NCBI GenBank assembly: GCA_937915835.1
Contig: CALGHA010000002.1
Location: forward strand, 1-13,528
Direction of reading: 5' to 3'
Origin: an uncultured Fretibacterium sp.
Lineage (GTDB): Bacteria; Synergistota; Synergistia; Synergistales; Aminobacteriaceae
Length of the DNA: 13,528 nt
Shown here: positions 1-7,808 of the stretch, one piece after another
Numbering within the stretch: position 1 is the first letter of the stretch
Layout: the number at the start of each line of letters is the position of its first letter
The notes under the pieces: model-generated
What the model was told of the DNA's origin: nothing
Database searches by the model: none
Seen by the model: the letters and a program-made list of their open reading frames with translations, nothing else
Program-made: the position numbers and the translations under genes

Positions 1-648
1 ATTTTCAAGTCAATAATGCCGGAGTTCGCAAAGCGTGATTGCAAGGGAATAATGCTAGTCGTCGCTAATCCCGTTGATATTCTCACTTACGCGGCAATAA
101 AACTCAGCGGAATGCCGACAAAACGCGTAATCGGTTCGGGGACTGTTCTTGACACAGCTCGACTGAAATATTTACTCAGTGAACATTTATGCGTCGACAG
201 CCGGAGTATTCATACGTTCATAATCGGCGAACATGGCGACAGCGAGTTTGCAACATGGAGCAGTGCTAATGTCTCAGGAGTTCCGTTACATGACTTTTGC
301 GAGATGAGAGGCCATCACAATCACGCAGAAGCTATGAGAGAAATTGAAGCCAGCGTAAGAAACAGCGCGTATGAGATTATCAAGCGTAAACACGCGACGT
401 ATTACGGCATTGCAATGGCAGTGAAGCGAATTTGTGAGGCGATAATCCGCGATGAAAAATCCGTGTTGGCTGTCTCAAGTTTGATGTCCGGAGTTTACGG
501 GATTGAGGACGTAGCTTTGAGTATGCCTGCGATTGTCGGTAAAGACGGAGTTGAAGACTTAATCCCTGTACGACTTAGTGCAGAGGAACATAAAAAATTG
601 CGCGAGAGTGCGAATGTCTTAAAAGGAGTAATTAATGATGTATTATAA
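1..648 (+). CDS. ldh: L-lactate dehydrogenase, 5' part cut by window edge
   Basis: NAD-dependent L-lactate dehydrogenase, a cytoplasmic enzyme interconverting pyruvate and L-lactate while recycling NADH. The reading frame is open to the first base of the window, so the ATG at 16 is internal. 215 residues are visible of a family length near 310-320; the Rossmann N-terminus and the coenzyme-loop specificity residue are outside the window. In the visible part, ANPVDILTY (residues 22-30) is the conserved Asn-Pro segment after the NAD fold, DTAR (51-54) carries the substrate-binding arginine, and IIGEHGDSE (74-82) carries the catalytic histidine. The C-terminal domain runs normally to the stop at 646-648. 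The related malate dehydrogenases share this fold, but the GEHGDSE block and the VSSLMSGVYGI segment fit LDH better. A terminator follows, so it is the last gene of its transcript. Confidence 0.9.
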   Translation: MFKSIMPEFAKRDCKGIMLVVANPVDILTYAAIKLSGMPTKRVIGSGTVLDTARLKYLLSEHLCVDSRSIHTFIIGEHGDSEFATWSSANVSGVPLHDFCEMRGHHNHAEAMREIEASVRNSAYEIIKRKHATYYGIAMAVKRICEAIIRDEKSVLAVSSLMSGVYGIEDVALSMPAIVGKDGVEDLIPVRLSAEEHKKLRESANVLKGVINDVL

Positions 649-661
649 CTCTGTATTATTA

Positions 662-670
662 CCCCCCCCC
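662..670. repeat. Run of nine cytosines
   Basis: An uninterrupted C9 tract lies 13 bases after the ldh stop codon and before the ldh terminator. It is outside any reading frame. Homopolymers of this length can slip during replication or sequencing; no function is evident. Confidence 0.6.
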
Positions 671-706
671 AGTAAGTAATTTACGCAATCATAGAGAAGA
701 AAATTC

Positions 707-756
707 CCGTGAAGGTTTTGCGGTCTTAATGACTGTGAAGCCCTCACGGTTTTTTT
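707..756 (+). terminator. Intrinsic terminator of ldh
   Basis: CCGTGAAGG (707-715) pairs with CCCTCACGG (741-749), giving eight pairs and one A-C mismatch. It is followed at once by seven T (750-756). It ends the ldh transcript and separates it from the next gene. Confidence 0.85.
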
Positions 757-781
757 GCGCTTAAAAGTCGGAGGGGAAAAC

Positions 782-1750
782 ATGAATATTAAACTTGATA
801 TCCCTGAAGAATTTTTTAAGGGTGAAGAACGCTGCGGATATTATGTTTCGCCGGAGATGAAAAAAGTTTGGGCAGTTGAGCTTGATTTGCTGAATGAATT
901 TTCCAGAGTTTGTGAGAAATATAATCTTCGCTGGTTTATTGACTGGGGAACTTTGCTCGGTGCTGTTCGGCATAAGGGCTTCATTCCTTGGGATGATGAC
1001 GTCGATATCACAATGATGTACAGCGACTTCAAGAAATTATGTGAGATTGCACCGGAAGAGTTTCATGAGCCTTATTTTATGGACACATTGACCAACAATC
1101 CGGGTACAATTTCAACGATAGGCAAAGTATATAATACTGATACTACTCTACTTCAAGTTAATATTTTTTACAGGCTCAAATCTGGCAGACCAGTAAAAGA
1201 CGTTAACGGAATATATATTGATATCGGATATCTGAGCGATGTTCCAGATGATGAAAAAGAGTTTGAAAAAATATACGAAAAATTACATAAATCTATGTTA
1301 AAAGCGTATACCATATTTAAGGCTACGGACGGCTATTATCCTTTCCCTAACGTGTTGAAGCGTATTATTGCATCAGCCGCACATTATTCATTCGGACTTC
1401 TACCCATAAGCCATTTGTATAAGAAATATCATGCTGAATTTGTCAAGGGGATAAACTCAATTTCATATCCTGACAGCAGACGCGTAACATTTTTGGGAAG
1501 TATTTTCCAGAACAAGGATAAATTTATGAAAAAATATGTATTTGACCGCAAACTCTTTGACAACATCGTTTATCTTCCTTTTGAGATGTTATCTGTTCCC
1601 GCTCCGGCTGAGTATGAAAAAATTCTCGAAATTTATTATGGCAATTGGCGAGAACCTGTTATTACACATCATCATGCTCTGTTTATTGACACCGAACATT
1701 CCTACAAGTATTACACCGAAGAAGGTCATCCCTTGCCTGAAATAAAATAA
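782..1750 (+). CDS. LicD-family protein (phosphotransferase / nucleotidyltransferase fold)
   Basis: LicD-family enzyme of 322 residues. Known relatives transfer phosphocholine or another phospho-alcohol from a CDP-linked donor to cell-surface glycans (LicD of lipopolysaccharide or teichoic acid; fukutin-related proteins). The signature is clear: DWGTLLGAVRHKGFIPWDDD at about residues 54-73, then VDI. It contains the GTLLG loop and the acidic cluster DDDVD (71-75), which binds the metal and nucleotide in this family. No signal peptide or membrane segment is seen, so it is probably cytoplasmic. I chose the ATG at 782 because GGAGGGG lies at 770-776 just before it; an in-frame TTG at 755 falls inside the terminator T-run. 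No glycosyltransferase or CDP-choline gene is nearby, so the acceptor and donor are unknown. The gene looks more A+T-rich than its neighbours, which may indicate transfer. Confidence 0.85.
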   Translation: MNIKLDIPEEFFKGEERCGYYVSPEMKKVWAVELDLLNEFSRVCEKYNLRWFIDWGTLLGAVRHKGFIPWDDDVDITMMYSDFKKLCEIAPEEFHEPYFMDTLTNNPGTISTIGKVYNTDTTLLQVNIFYRLKSGRPVKDVNGIYIDIGYLSDVPDDEKEFEKIYEKLHKSMLKAYTIFKATDGYYPFPNVLKRIIASAAHYSFGLLPISHLYKKYHAEFVKGINSISYPDSRRVTFLGSIFQNKDKFMKKYVFDRKLFDNIVYLPFEMLSVPAPAEYEKILEIYYGNWREPVITHHHALFIDTEHSYKYYTEEGHPLPEIK

Positions 1751-1757
1751 TAGTAAT

Positions 1758-1796
1758 CCCCCTGCCGCTCTTATCTCAAACAGGGGGAAAACTTTT
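1758..1796. terminator. Hairpin between convergent licD-like gene and Mrp operon
   Basis: CCCCCTG (1758-1764) pairs perfectly with CAGGGGG (1781-1787) around a 16-base loop. On the plus strand it is followed by AAAAC and then five T; on the minus strand by a T-rich stretch. It sits between two converging transcripts and may serve both. The U-tracts are imperfect, so strength is uncertain. Confidence 0.65.
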
Positions 1797-1831
1797 TCAG
1801 CATAACAACTCTTCGGAGCCTACAATTTTAC

Positions 1832-3322
1832 TCACAACAACGCCGGAATAATCTTATTACTCACGAAATCTATTATCGTTCCCGCGAATAATCCAGTAAA
1901 AACAGCTCCAGCACTCAGCATCAACAGCGGAATTTTCATGTTCCAAGGCAGATTAAACGGTACAACTGTCGAGTAATCATAATCATCGCCGGGAAAGAAA
2001 GCATCCGTAACAATCGGAAGTAAATATCCGGCCGTCAACAGCGCGCTAATCATCAAGATTACAATTCCGAACATTCCCAGATTGCCAAGCCCCAAAGCTC
2101 CTGAAGCCATATACCATTTCGCTGTAAATCCTCCGGTTATCGGCAGGCCAATTAATGACACCGAAGCAATCGCAAAACATGTCATCGTTATCGGCAATTC
2201 CTTACCTACTCCGCGCAATTGGTCAGCATAGTGATAGTTCGCTCCTTGAAGTGTGAAGTAAATTACAACTCCCGCACTCAGGAACAAACAGCTTTTAGCC
2301 ATCGCATGAGCCGCAATCTGCAACACAGCTCCCCTTATTCCGTCCGGAGTCAACAGCATCATTGCGAACACGACGTATGAAACTTGACTTACGCTTGACC
2401 ACGCAATACGCTTCTTCAAATGAGGTTCAACATACGCCATCATTGAGCCGGTAAAAATTGTGAGCAAGGCCATGCAGATTAACGCCGTCTGAACCCAAGT
2501 TCCACGCAAAAAGTCATCGCCGACTACGTAATAAATCACTCGGAACATCGCTATAACTCCGGCCTTCGTGATTAATCCCGACAATACCGCGCTCGCTGGA
2601 GTTGGAGCTTGAGGATGTGCAGTAGGAAGCCAAGCATGTAACGGAACAAGTCCTGCCTTTGCACCGAAGCCGATTAGAGTTAAGAACGTCACGATTAAGA
2701 GCATTCCCTTGCTGTTTTCGTTCGTAATCCTCGCCATGTCAAGAACTCCGCCCGGCGTAAATTCCATTGAGACACCGTAAACTTGAAAGAAGAAAAATCC
2801 TCCTAAAGCTAAAGCCGCTCCAGTCAAGGAATATAGCAAGTATGAAATCGTCGCCCTGATTGATTCGCGCTTCTGTGAATGCATTACAAGAGGAAGCGTC
2901 ATGAACGTCATTAGCTCATAAAATAAGTAGAGAGTTAAAAGATTTCCAGCACATGCAACTCCGATTAATATTCCGAACGTAGACAAAAAGAACGCGTAAA
3001 ATCTATCAACCGGCGGTCGCCTTCGTAAATACTCGAAAGCATAAAGCGTAACAAGAGGCCAGATAAACGCAACCAGACATGAAAACGCTTTAGCAGGATA
3101 ATCAAACCTGAACGCTATTGATAAATTACTCGTTATACGCCACAAAGTTATTAACTCGCCAGAAGTCATGAATGCCGCACAAAATGTTATTATCGAGGTC
3201 GCAAACGTCATAACTCCAACGTAAATATGTCTGTCCTCGAAAATTGGCCGGGAAAATAAGGCAAATCCAGCAACAATCGGGAATAACACAGGCATTAATG
3301 TCATTACAGCGTTGCTCGTCAT
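1832..3322 (-). CDS. Second MrpD-like antiporter subunit (NuoL/M/N superfamily)
   Basis: Polytopic inner-membrane ion-translocating subunit of 496 residues, from the superfamily of MrpA/MrpD and complex I NuoL/M/N. About 14 membrane segments are expected. The ion-path residues known in the family are present: the glutamate of FYELM (E136), a lysine in GAKAGLVPLHAWLPTAH (K222), and the lysine of SGLITKAGV (K253). That block reads more like MrpD than like the N-terminal half of MrpA. Its ATG overlaps the upstream gene's stop as ATGA (3319-3322), so translation is coupled and the two probably enter the same complex. It is the last gene of the operon. In classical Mrp operons the second antiporter-type subunit is the large MrpA; here MrpA is absent and this free-standing protein may take its channel role (inference). 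Confidence 0.88.
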   Translation of the reverse strand: MTSNAVMTLMPVLFPIVAGFALFSRPIFEDRHIYVGVMTFATSIITFCAAFMTSGELITLWRITSNLSIAFRFDYPAKAFSCLVAFIWPLVTLYAFEYLRRRPPVDRFYAFFLSTFGILIGVACAGNLLTLYLFYELMTFMTLPLVMHSQKRESIRATISYLLYSLTGAALALGGFFFFQVYGVSMEFTPGGVLDMARITNENSKGMLLIVTFLTLIGFGAKAGLVPLHAWLPTAHPQAPTPASAVLSGLITKAGVIAMFRVIYYVVGDDFLRGTWVQTALICMALLTIFTGSMMAYVEPHLKKRIAWSSVSQVSYVVFAMMLLTPDGIRGAVLQIAAHAMAKSCLFLSAGVVIYFTLQGANYHYADQLRGVGKELPITMTCFAIASVSLIGLPITGGFTAKWYMASGALGLGNLGMFGIVILMISALLTAGYLLPIVTDAFFPGDDYDYSTVVPFNLPWNMKIPLLMLSAGAVFTGLFAGTIIDFVSNKIIPALL

Positions 3323-4824
3323 AAAACGTTCACCCCTCTCGTGATTAATCGCAGAAGCGGAAAACAGAACAATCCAAGATAAAAATTAAGCGCAAGAAAT
3401 ATGAACATTGAGATCTTATAGCCTCGCGTAGGAGCCGGAGCAGTAAAATTCTTGTGAGCGTCTTTATTATGAGTGAGGACGACGATTACCGCCGGGACAT
3501 AATACAGCGCGTTCAAGACGGAACTTATCGCTAAAGCCGCCAATGACCAGACTACAACGGAATGATCGAACGAAGCCATCATCAGGCTCAACTTCGACGC
3601 AAAACCAGCAAAGCCCGGAATTCCCATCATTGAGAAGGCTCCGACGATTAAACCCATTCCTGCCCAGCGATTGACGTAAAACGTTCCCATTAAAGCATGA
3701 AGCCCCTTCTTGTGTCCCGCAGCATTACTCAGACCTCCGGCAGCTGTAAACAACATCGGCTTTATACACGCGTGAACGATAATATGAAGGCATGCGGCGG
3801 CAATCCCTGCTGTCGTGTTCAAGCCAACTCCCAAGAAAATATACCCGACTTGTGCAACACTCGACCACGCTATCATACGCTTAACGTTCCTTTGTCTCAG
3901 AGCATGAACGGATCCCATAATCATAGCCAGCAATCCCAGTATAAATATCACCGTGTCCATCCGCAATAAATGAATTACTTCAAGGCCGAATACTCGATAA
4001 AAAATTTTTATAATCGTGAAAATATGTCCCTTTAAGACTAAACCAGATAAGATTGCACTTGAAGCGTTCGTTGAACTCCCGTGTGCGTCTGGAAGCCATG
4101 AAGCAAATGGATATAACGCGCTCTTTATGGCAAGTCCGGCAGTGATTAAAGCAAGCGAAACTGTTAAAGGCATCATGTAACTTTTCGTCGTAACCAGAAC
4201 TTGAATTGCTCCGTGCATGTTCTGCATTAATAAATGTCCGGTTAAGTCATAAAGTAAGCATATAGCAATCATCACAAGCCCCGAACCTACAAGGCTCATC
4301 ACTAAATATCTCAATGCTGCTCTGACAGTCTCCGGACCTTCTTTCACTGCAACAATTGCACAAGCCGCTATAGTGTTAATCTCTATAAATACATAAGCCG
4401 TGAATAAATCATTCGTGTATGTTAAGGCCAATAACGAAGCAGTCAGCAAGTTCACGAGTACACAGAAAATCTGCCGCCTGTTCGGTGAAATATCTTCAGC
4501 CGTCGATGAAAAATTTCCCGTTAAAGATAACAACATAGCTATGCAGAACACAAGAGCTAATACAGCCTCAAGCGGCCCGGCTCGTAACTCATTACCCCAA
4601 GGAGCAGGAAAATGTCCCATCGGAAAATTAAAGCTCAAGGATTGGCCGGAACTCGTCAGGACGTAAAGCAAATATGCCGACAAAACTGCGACAATCCCAA
4701 TCACATAACACGATAATTTTTCGGGCAGGCGATTTCGTTTCGGAAGAAGAGGCGTGATTATCGCGGCAATCATAAGCAGGAAAATACTAATAAACGGGAT
4801 GTTATAAGCAAGAATGTTTATCAT
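3319..4824 (-). CDS. mrpD: MrpD/MnhD antiporter subunit
   Basis: Polytopic membrane subunit of 501 residues, homologous to MrpD, MbhH of membrane-bound hydrogenase, and NuoM/NuoN. It is expected to provide one ion-translocating half-channel of the Na+/H+ antiporter. The family's buried charges are visible: E148 in VFIEINT, K234 in AIKSALYPFASWLPDAH and K265 in LVLKGH. In the otherwise conserved stretch after the WLPDAH motif, the usual proline-containing APTPVSA-like sequence reads STNASSA, so both prolines are lost; the neighbour at 1832 keeps them. It overlaps mrpC by four bases (ATGA, 4821-4824) and the second MrpD-like gene by four (3319-3322). The position right after mrpC matches both mrp and mbh operons. 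Confidence 0.9.
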   Translation of the reverse strand: MINILAYNIPFISIFLLMIAAIITPLLPKRNRLPEKLSCYVIGIVAVLSAYLLYVLTSSGQSLSFNFPMGHFPAPWGNELRAGPLEAVLALVFCIAMLLSLTGNFSSTAEDISPNRRQIFCVLVNLLTASLLALTYTNDLFTAYVFIEINTIAACAIVAVKEGPETVRAALRYLVMSLVGSGLVMIAICLLYDLTGHLLMQNMHGAIQVLVTTKSYMMPLTVSLALITAGLAIKSALYPFASWLPDAHGSSTNASSAILSGLVLKGHIFTIIKIFYRVFGLEVIHLLRMDTVIFILGLLAMIMGSVHALRQRNVKRMIAWSSVAQVGYIFLGVGLNTTAGIAAACLHIIVHACIKPMLFTAAGGLSNAAGHKKGLHALMGTFYVNRWAGMGLIVGAFSMMGIPGFAGFASKLSLMMASFDHSVVVWSLAALAISSVLNALYYVPAVIVVLTHNKDAHKNFTAPAPTRGYKISMFIFLALNFYLGLFCFPLLRLITRGVNVL

Positions 4825-5255
4825 GATAATATTCCCTCTTCTGATTTGTCGATTTGTGCCTCAAGAATTTCTTGCTGTTCGGTCATCTTCAATAATGCCT
4901 CGTCGATATTCAACGTCCCGTAACTCTCGTAAAGTTTCAGCGTCAAAGCCAAAGCAAACGCCGTAACACTCACACTCACAACAATTCCAGTCAGGACTAA
5001 TCCGGCCGGAACAGGATTAACGTAAACGCTTGATGACGTTATCCAGCCTCCTGAGCCATTTTCAAGCAAAATCGGTGCGGCACGTCCAGCAACATAACCT
5101 TTAGCCGCTAAGAATAAATATACAGCAGTATCCATTATATTAAGCCCGATGATTTTCTTGATTAAGTTGCGTTGTAATAATAAATTCGTCAGGCCAATTC
5201 CGGATAAAATCACCGCAGCAGCCTCATAATGATTTAACAATAATTTCTCGAGCAT
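4821..5255 (-). CDS. mrpC: MrpC/MnhC subunit (NuoK-like)
   Basis: Small inner-membrane subunit of 144 residues, homologous to NuoK, MrpC and MbhG, with three predicted membrane helices. The family signature is NPVPAGLVLTGIVVSVSVTA (about residues 80-99), matching the D/N-P-x-P-x-A-LVLTAIV pattern. The C-terminal 30 residues are hydrophilic and acidic (helix-forming EEs and Qs), a longer tail than the usual near-110-residue MrpC. The start ATG (5255-5253) directly abuts the TAA of the preceding gene, and its Shine-Dalgarno sequence GAGGGGG lies inside that gene's last codons, indicating translational coupling. It presumably bridges the MrpB-like and MrpD-like parts of the complex. Confidence 0.9.
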   Translation of the reverse strand: MLEKLLLNHYEAAAVILSGIGLTNLLLQRNLIKKIIGLNIMDTAVYLFLAAKGYVAGRAAPILLENGSGGWITSSSVYVNPVPAGLVLTGIVVSVSVTAFALALTLKLYESYGTLNIDEALLKMTEQQEILEAQIDKSEEGILS

Positions 5256-6248
5256 TTACATATCCCCCTCACTGAACAAGGCATAAAATCCGTAAAGTGT
5301 TCCGGCAACGATTAAGCCCACGCAGATATTTAACGGGAGAATTAATCCGCCGCTGAGAATATTTCCGATTGTGCCCTTAGGAATAATTGAATGAAGGTGA
5401 TTAGCTCCGGTGAAGAATGAATAACCTTTGGACATGGCATAAATCATCAGAGCCGTTGAGCTTGAGACTATAAATGTTCGTTCGTTGAAAAATTCGTGAA
5501 CTCGTTCAAATCCGTATGCATTTGCCGCGAGTATTAAAGCCGTGCTGAGGATTGCTCCTCCTGAGAAGCCGCCTCCTGGTGATAAATGGCCGTTGATTAC
5601 GACAACACAGCCCATCATGAGGATTACGGGGATTGAGAGTGTTGCAACTCCGCGTAAAATTGCATCGTCCTTTCTGAATGTCTTAATCGGAGGTCCTCTC
5701 TGCAAAAAGTTTTTCCCGTCTTCATTAATATTTGGTGAAAGTTCGTTATCCTGTTTGTTTCGTCGTGAAGCTCCAAGTATCATTAAGACACTCACAGCCG
5801 CAGTAAATAGCACCGCAGATTCCCCGAAAGTGTCAAAGGCTCTGTAATCGAGGATTAAGCCCGCGACGATATTTTGTGCTCCCGTCTCATGGCCTCCGTG
5901 TTCAACATAACGCCGAATTACTTCATTATTGGCCGGATTTCTCTCATGACCGAACGGCGGAAGTTCAGCGACTGTTGCAAGCAAAAGTGAGACGATTACG
6001 ACGCATGTCAACACGCTTAAGCCGGAATAAACGATCGAGAAAATATGAAGCCCATGAAGTTCAAGCCATTGATTATAACGTTCTCTTAGTGTAGCTTCGT
6101 GAAAGCGCGAGTATTTATCCTTCGGCTTGAGAGTGAACGGTAAATCAGGAGGAGGCTCAGGAGGGATTACTTCATTCTCAGGGCGCGGGCCGTTTCCCAT
6201 TACCCAATCGAAGAGACTTCGCCATATCGCTTTAATTTCTTCGTTCAA
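5256..6248 (-). CDS. mrpB: Fused MbhE-MrpB/MbhF membrane subunit
   Basis: Membrane protein of 330 residues joining two modules that are separate genes in hydrogenase operons. Residues 1-65 are hydrophilic with a proline-rich stretch (IPPEPPPDLP, 28-37). Residues about 68-160 match the MbhE-type segment, ending in LDYRAFDTFGESAVL (133-147), a motif shared with the C-terminal part of MrpA. A polar linker (161-198) follows. Residues about 200-330 are the MrpB domain with NGHLSPGGGFSGG (219-231) and four predicted helices. I chose TTG at 6248 because AAAGGAGA (6265-6258) lies nine bases upstream; the longer open frame up to 6347 has no such support and would run deep into the previous gene. It is inferred to form the scaffold between the small Mrp subunits and the antiporter subunits. 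Confidence 0.85.
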   Translation of the reverse strand: MNEEIKAIWRSLFDWVMGNGPRPENEVIPPEPPPDLPFTLKPKDKYSRFHEATLRERYNQWLELHGLHIFSIVYSGLSVLTCVVIVSLLLATVAELPPFGHERNPANNEVIRRYVEHGGHETGAQNIVAGLILDYRAFDTFGESAVLFTAAVSVLMILGASRRNKQDNELSPNINEDGKNFLQRGPPIKTFRKDDAILRGVATLSIPVILMMGCVVVINGHLSPGGGFSGGAILSTALILAANAYGFERVHEFFNERTFIVSSSTALMIYAMSKGYSFFTGANHLHSIIPKGTIGNILSGGLILPLNICVGLIVAGTLYGFYALFSEGDM

Positions 6249-6264
6249 GTTTATAAATCTCCTT

Positions 6265-6522
6265 TCATTTTTCTTCGTCTTCTTTATGTCCCATCTGGCC
6301 AATTTTACGCAGAGCCAGGAAGAATAATACGCTCGTAACTCCAGCACCTACTGCCGCCTCCGTAATCGCTAAATCCGGAGAACGTAATAATACCCAGATT
6401 ACGGCCATAACAAGGCTATAGCTCATGAAGATAATCACCGAGTTCAATAAATTCTTCGAGATTGATACGGCAATCGCACACACAATCAAAAATATCAACA
6501 ATAGCCACTCAATTACTATCAT
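6265..6522 (-). CDS. DUF4040 / MbhD-like small membrane subunit
   Basis: Protein of 85 residues with about three membrane helices. It matches the MbhD/DUF4040 family, which corresponds to a short C-terminal portion of MrpA that is split off in Mbh-type operons. The hallmark is SPDLAITEAAVGAGVTSVLF, with conserved Pro-Asp-Leu and the Glu of TEAAVG, a segment also akin to NuoJ. The ATG at 6522 is chosen because GAAGGAGA (6536-6529) precedes it at good spacing; the ATG at 6555 lacks this. It overlaps the end of mrpG by 14 bases. Its place between mrpG and the MbhE-MrpB gene is the same as in Mbh-type antiporter modules. Confidence 0.85.
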   Translation of the reverse strand: MIVIEWLLLIFLIVCAIAVSISKNLLNSVIIFMSYSLVMAVIWVLLRSPDLAITEAAVGAGVTSVLFFLALRKIGQMGHKEDEEK

Positions 6523-6850
6523 TATTATTCTCCTTCGTAAGGTCAATATAATCACAGATTGAGTTTATGTCCGGATGCGTCTTAACCTCAGCACGAGCAA
6601 CTAAATGACTTGCCGCAGGATTACACAGCCAGAGAAAAATTATCACCAGCAAAAGTTTCAATGAAAACACATTCCATCCAGACAGAATTATCAAGCCCGA
6701 TAACATCAGCAATGCACCGAGTGTGTCACATTTCGCCGCAACATGAATACGATTAAGCATCGTCGAAAATCTGAATATCCCAATCGTCGCAATTCCCAGA
6801 ACGAATAAGCCAGCAAGCATTAACATTCCGGCAATGATTACTCGTATCAT
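6509..6850 (-). CDS. mrpG: MrpG/MnhG subunit
   Basis: Small membrane subunit of 113 residues with three predicted helices. The MrpG signature runs IGIFRFSTMLNRIHVAAKCD (about residues 23-42), equivalent to the family's GxxRxPDxYxRxHAxTK, followed by the TLGALLMLSG helix. The C-terminal 25 residues are polar and Asn/Asp-rich. Its start overlaps the mrpF stop by four bases (ATGA, 6847-6850), and its last codons contain the ribosome-binding site of the next gene. It has no catalytic role by itself; in the family it is needed to assemble the full antiporter. Confidence 0.88.
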   Translation of the reverse strand: MIRVIIAGMLMLAGLFVLGIATIGIFRFSTMLNRIHVAAKCDTLGALLMLSGLIILSGWNVFSLKLLLVIIFLWLCNPAASHLVARAEVKTHPDINSICDYIDLTKENNNDSN

Positions 6851-7143
6851 ACCTTGTTCTCCCCTTCCTTCTTCTCAATCACTGAACGCGCAAGCACAAC
6901 GACCGACAAGAAACTAATCACCGCGTAAATCAGGCATATATCAGCAAGATAACTTTCACCGATTATCATTGAGATTACAGCGATTAACAAAATTATCTTC
7001 GTCCCGATAATATTCGCCGCAATAATCCTGTCTGAAAATCTCGGTCCTAATGCCGCTCGCATAAGACACAAAAATATCGTCATAGATAAAAATATCGCGC
7101 TTCCCATCAACAAAAAATGCTTCACGGTATTTACATCAGGCAT
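6847..7143 (-). CDS. mrpF: MrpF/MnhF subunit
   Basis: Small membrane subunit of 98 residues with three predicted helices. RAALGPRFSDRIIAANIIGT (about residues 29-48) is the MrpF signature (GPxxxDRxxAxNxxGT), followed by a helix ending in SYLADICLIYA. The start ATG (7143-7141) has a strong purine-rich site, AAGGGGGAAA, just upstream. A 64-base gap separates it from mrpE, the only sizeable gap in the operon. Confidence 0.88.
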   Translation of the reverse strand: MPDVNTVKHFLLMGSAIFLSMTIFLCLMRAALGPRFSDRIIAANIIGTKIILLIAVISMIIGESYLADICLIYAVISFLSVVVLARSVIEKKEGENKV

Positions 7144-7207
7144 AACGTTTTCCCCCTTTTCTCATCGTAAAAATATAACATGTTCTATTTTGCTGACGAT
7201 TTTACAC

Positions 7208-7684
7208 TCAGAGCTTAAGAACTCGTTCCATTCTCGTTAATAATCTCTCGAATATACTTCCTTGAAGTCCTTCCGCAATTTCCCGGTTCAAAGCATGCAC
7301 AACAAGTTCACTGCCTTCAAGCGAGACCGTAATAGTTCCCGGCGTAAGTGTGATAGAATTTGCAAGTGCTGTACGGGCCGCCTCAGTTTTTAGCGGAGTG
7401 TTGAACTTCACAAGACACGGCTCAACCTCAATATCCGGCGCAAGAACCAGCTTGATAATTGCAAAATTGGCCTTGAGGATTTCGACAAGCAGGACAACGC
7501 CGTAAAGGAGAATATCAGGAAAAATTTTCAGGAATTTCAAGAGGGCAGAAAACGTTAAATTCAGACGCAAAACTTTCTTAATGAATAAGTCAAGCATCAA
7601 CGCTATTAACGCTCCGGCAATGATAATCTCAAGGGTAACTCTGCCGTTAAAGACAACCCATAACGCAAAATATACGAGGCTCAA
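7208..7684 (-). CDS. mrpE: MrpE/MnhE subunit, first gene of the operon
   Basis: Membrane subunit of 158 residues, the usual MrpE length. It has two or three N-terminal helices (ALWVVFNGRVTLEIIIAG, about 7-24, is the typical opening) and a cytoplasmic C-terminal domain. The diagnostic motif is NSITLTPGTITV (109-120), followed by LVVHAL (127-132). I set the start at TTG 7684: GGGAGGT (7697-7691) is six bases upstream, and the resulting protein aligns with family starts. The open frame runs up to 7828, but the extra 48 residues would overlap the divergent ACT gene. As first gene it defines the promoter side of the Mrp operon. Confidence 0.87.
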   Translation of the reverse strand: MSLVYFALWVVFNGRVTLEIIIAGALIALMLDLFIKKVLRLNLTFSALLKFLKIFPDILLYGVVLLVEILKANFAIIKLVLAPDIEVEPCLVKFNTPLKTEAARTALANSITLTPGTITVSLEGSELVVHALNREIAEGLQGSIFERLLTRMERVLKL

Positions 7685-7739
7685 TAGATTACCTCCCTGC
7701 AAAAATTGAATTAAGATTTTGGATTGAAAGATGATTTTA

Positions 7740-7748
7740 ATTTTAGCA
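7740..7748 (-). promoter_or_regulatory. Candidate extended -10 promoter of the Mrp operon
   Basis: Reading the minus strand, TGCTAAAAT (7748-7740) is an extended -10 (TGn plus TAAAAT, one mismatch from TATAAT), 56 bases upstream of the mrpE start. No convincing -35 is seen at standard spacing. The 124-base space between mrpE and the divergent ACT gene must hold both promoters; I could not pick a clear plus-strand promoter. Confidence 0.4.
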
Positions 7749-7808
7749 CAGGCCGTTATAAAATTTATTCCGTCATAAATTATTATTAATAAAGGAGATA
7801 ACTTTTTC

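Noticed and set aside
755..781. Longer version of the LicD-like protein starting at TTG 755
   Set aside because: It begins inside the T-run of the upstream terminator; the ATG at 782 has a strong ribosome site.
3697..4666. Plus-strand open frames within the antiporter genes
   Set aside because: They lie antisense to clearly homologous coding sequence and show no recognisable domains.
6249..6347. Longer N-terminus for the MbhE-MrpB protein
   Set aside because: It would overlap the DUF4040 gene by about 80 bases and has no family match; TTG 6248 has a good ribosome site.
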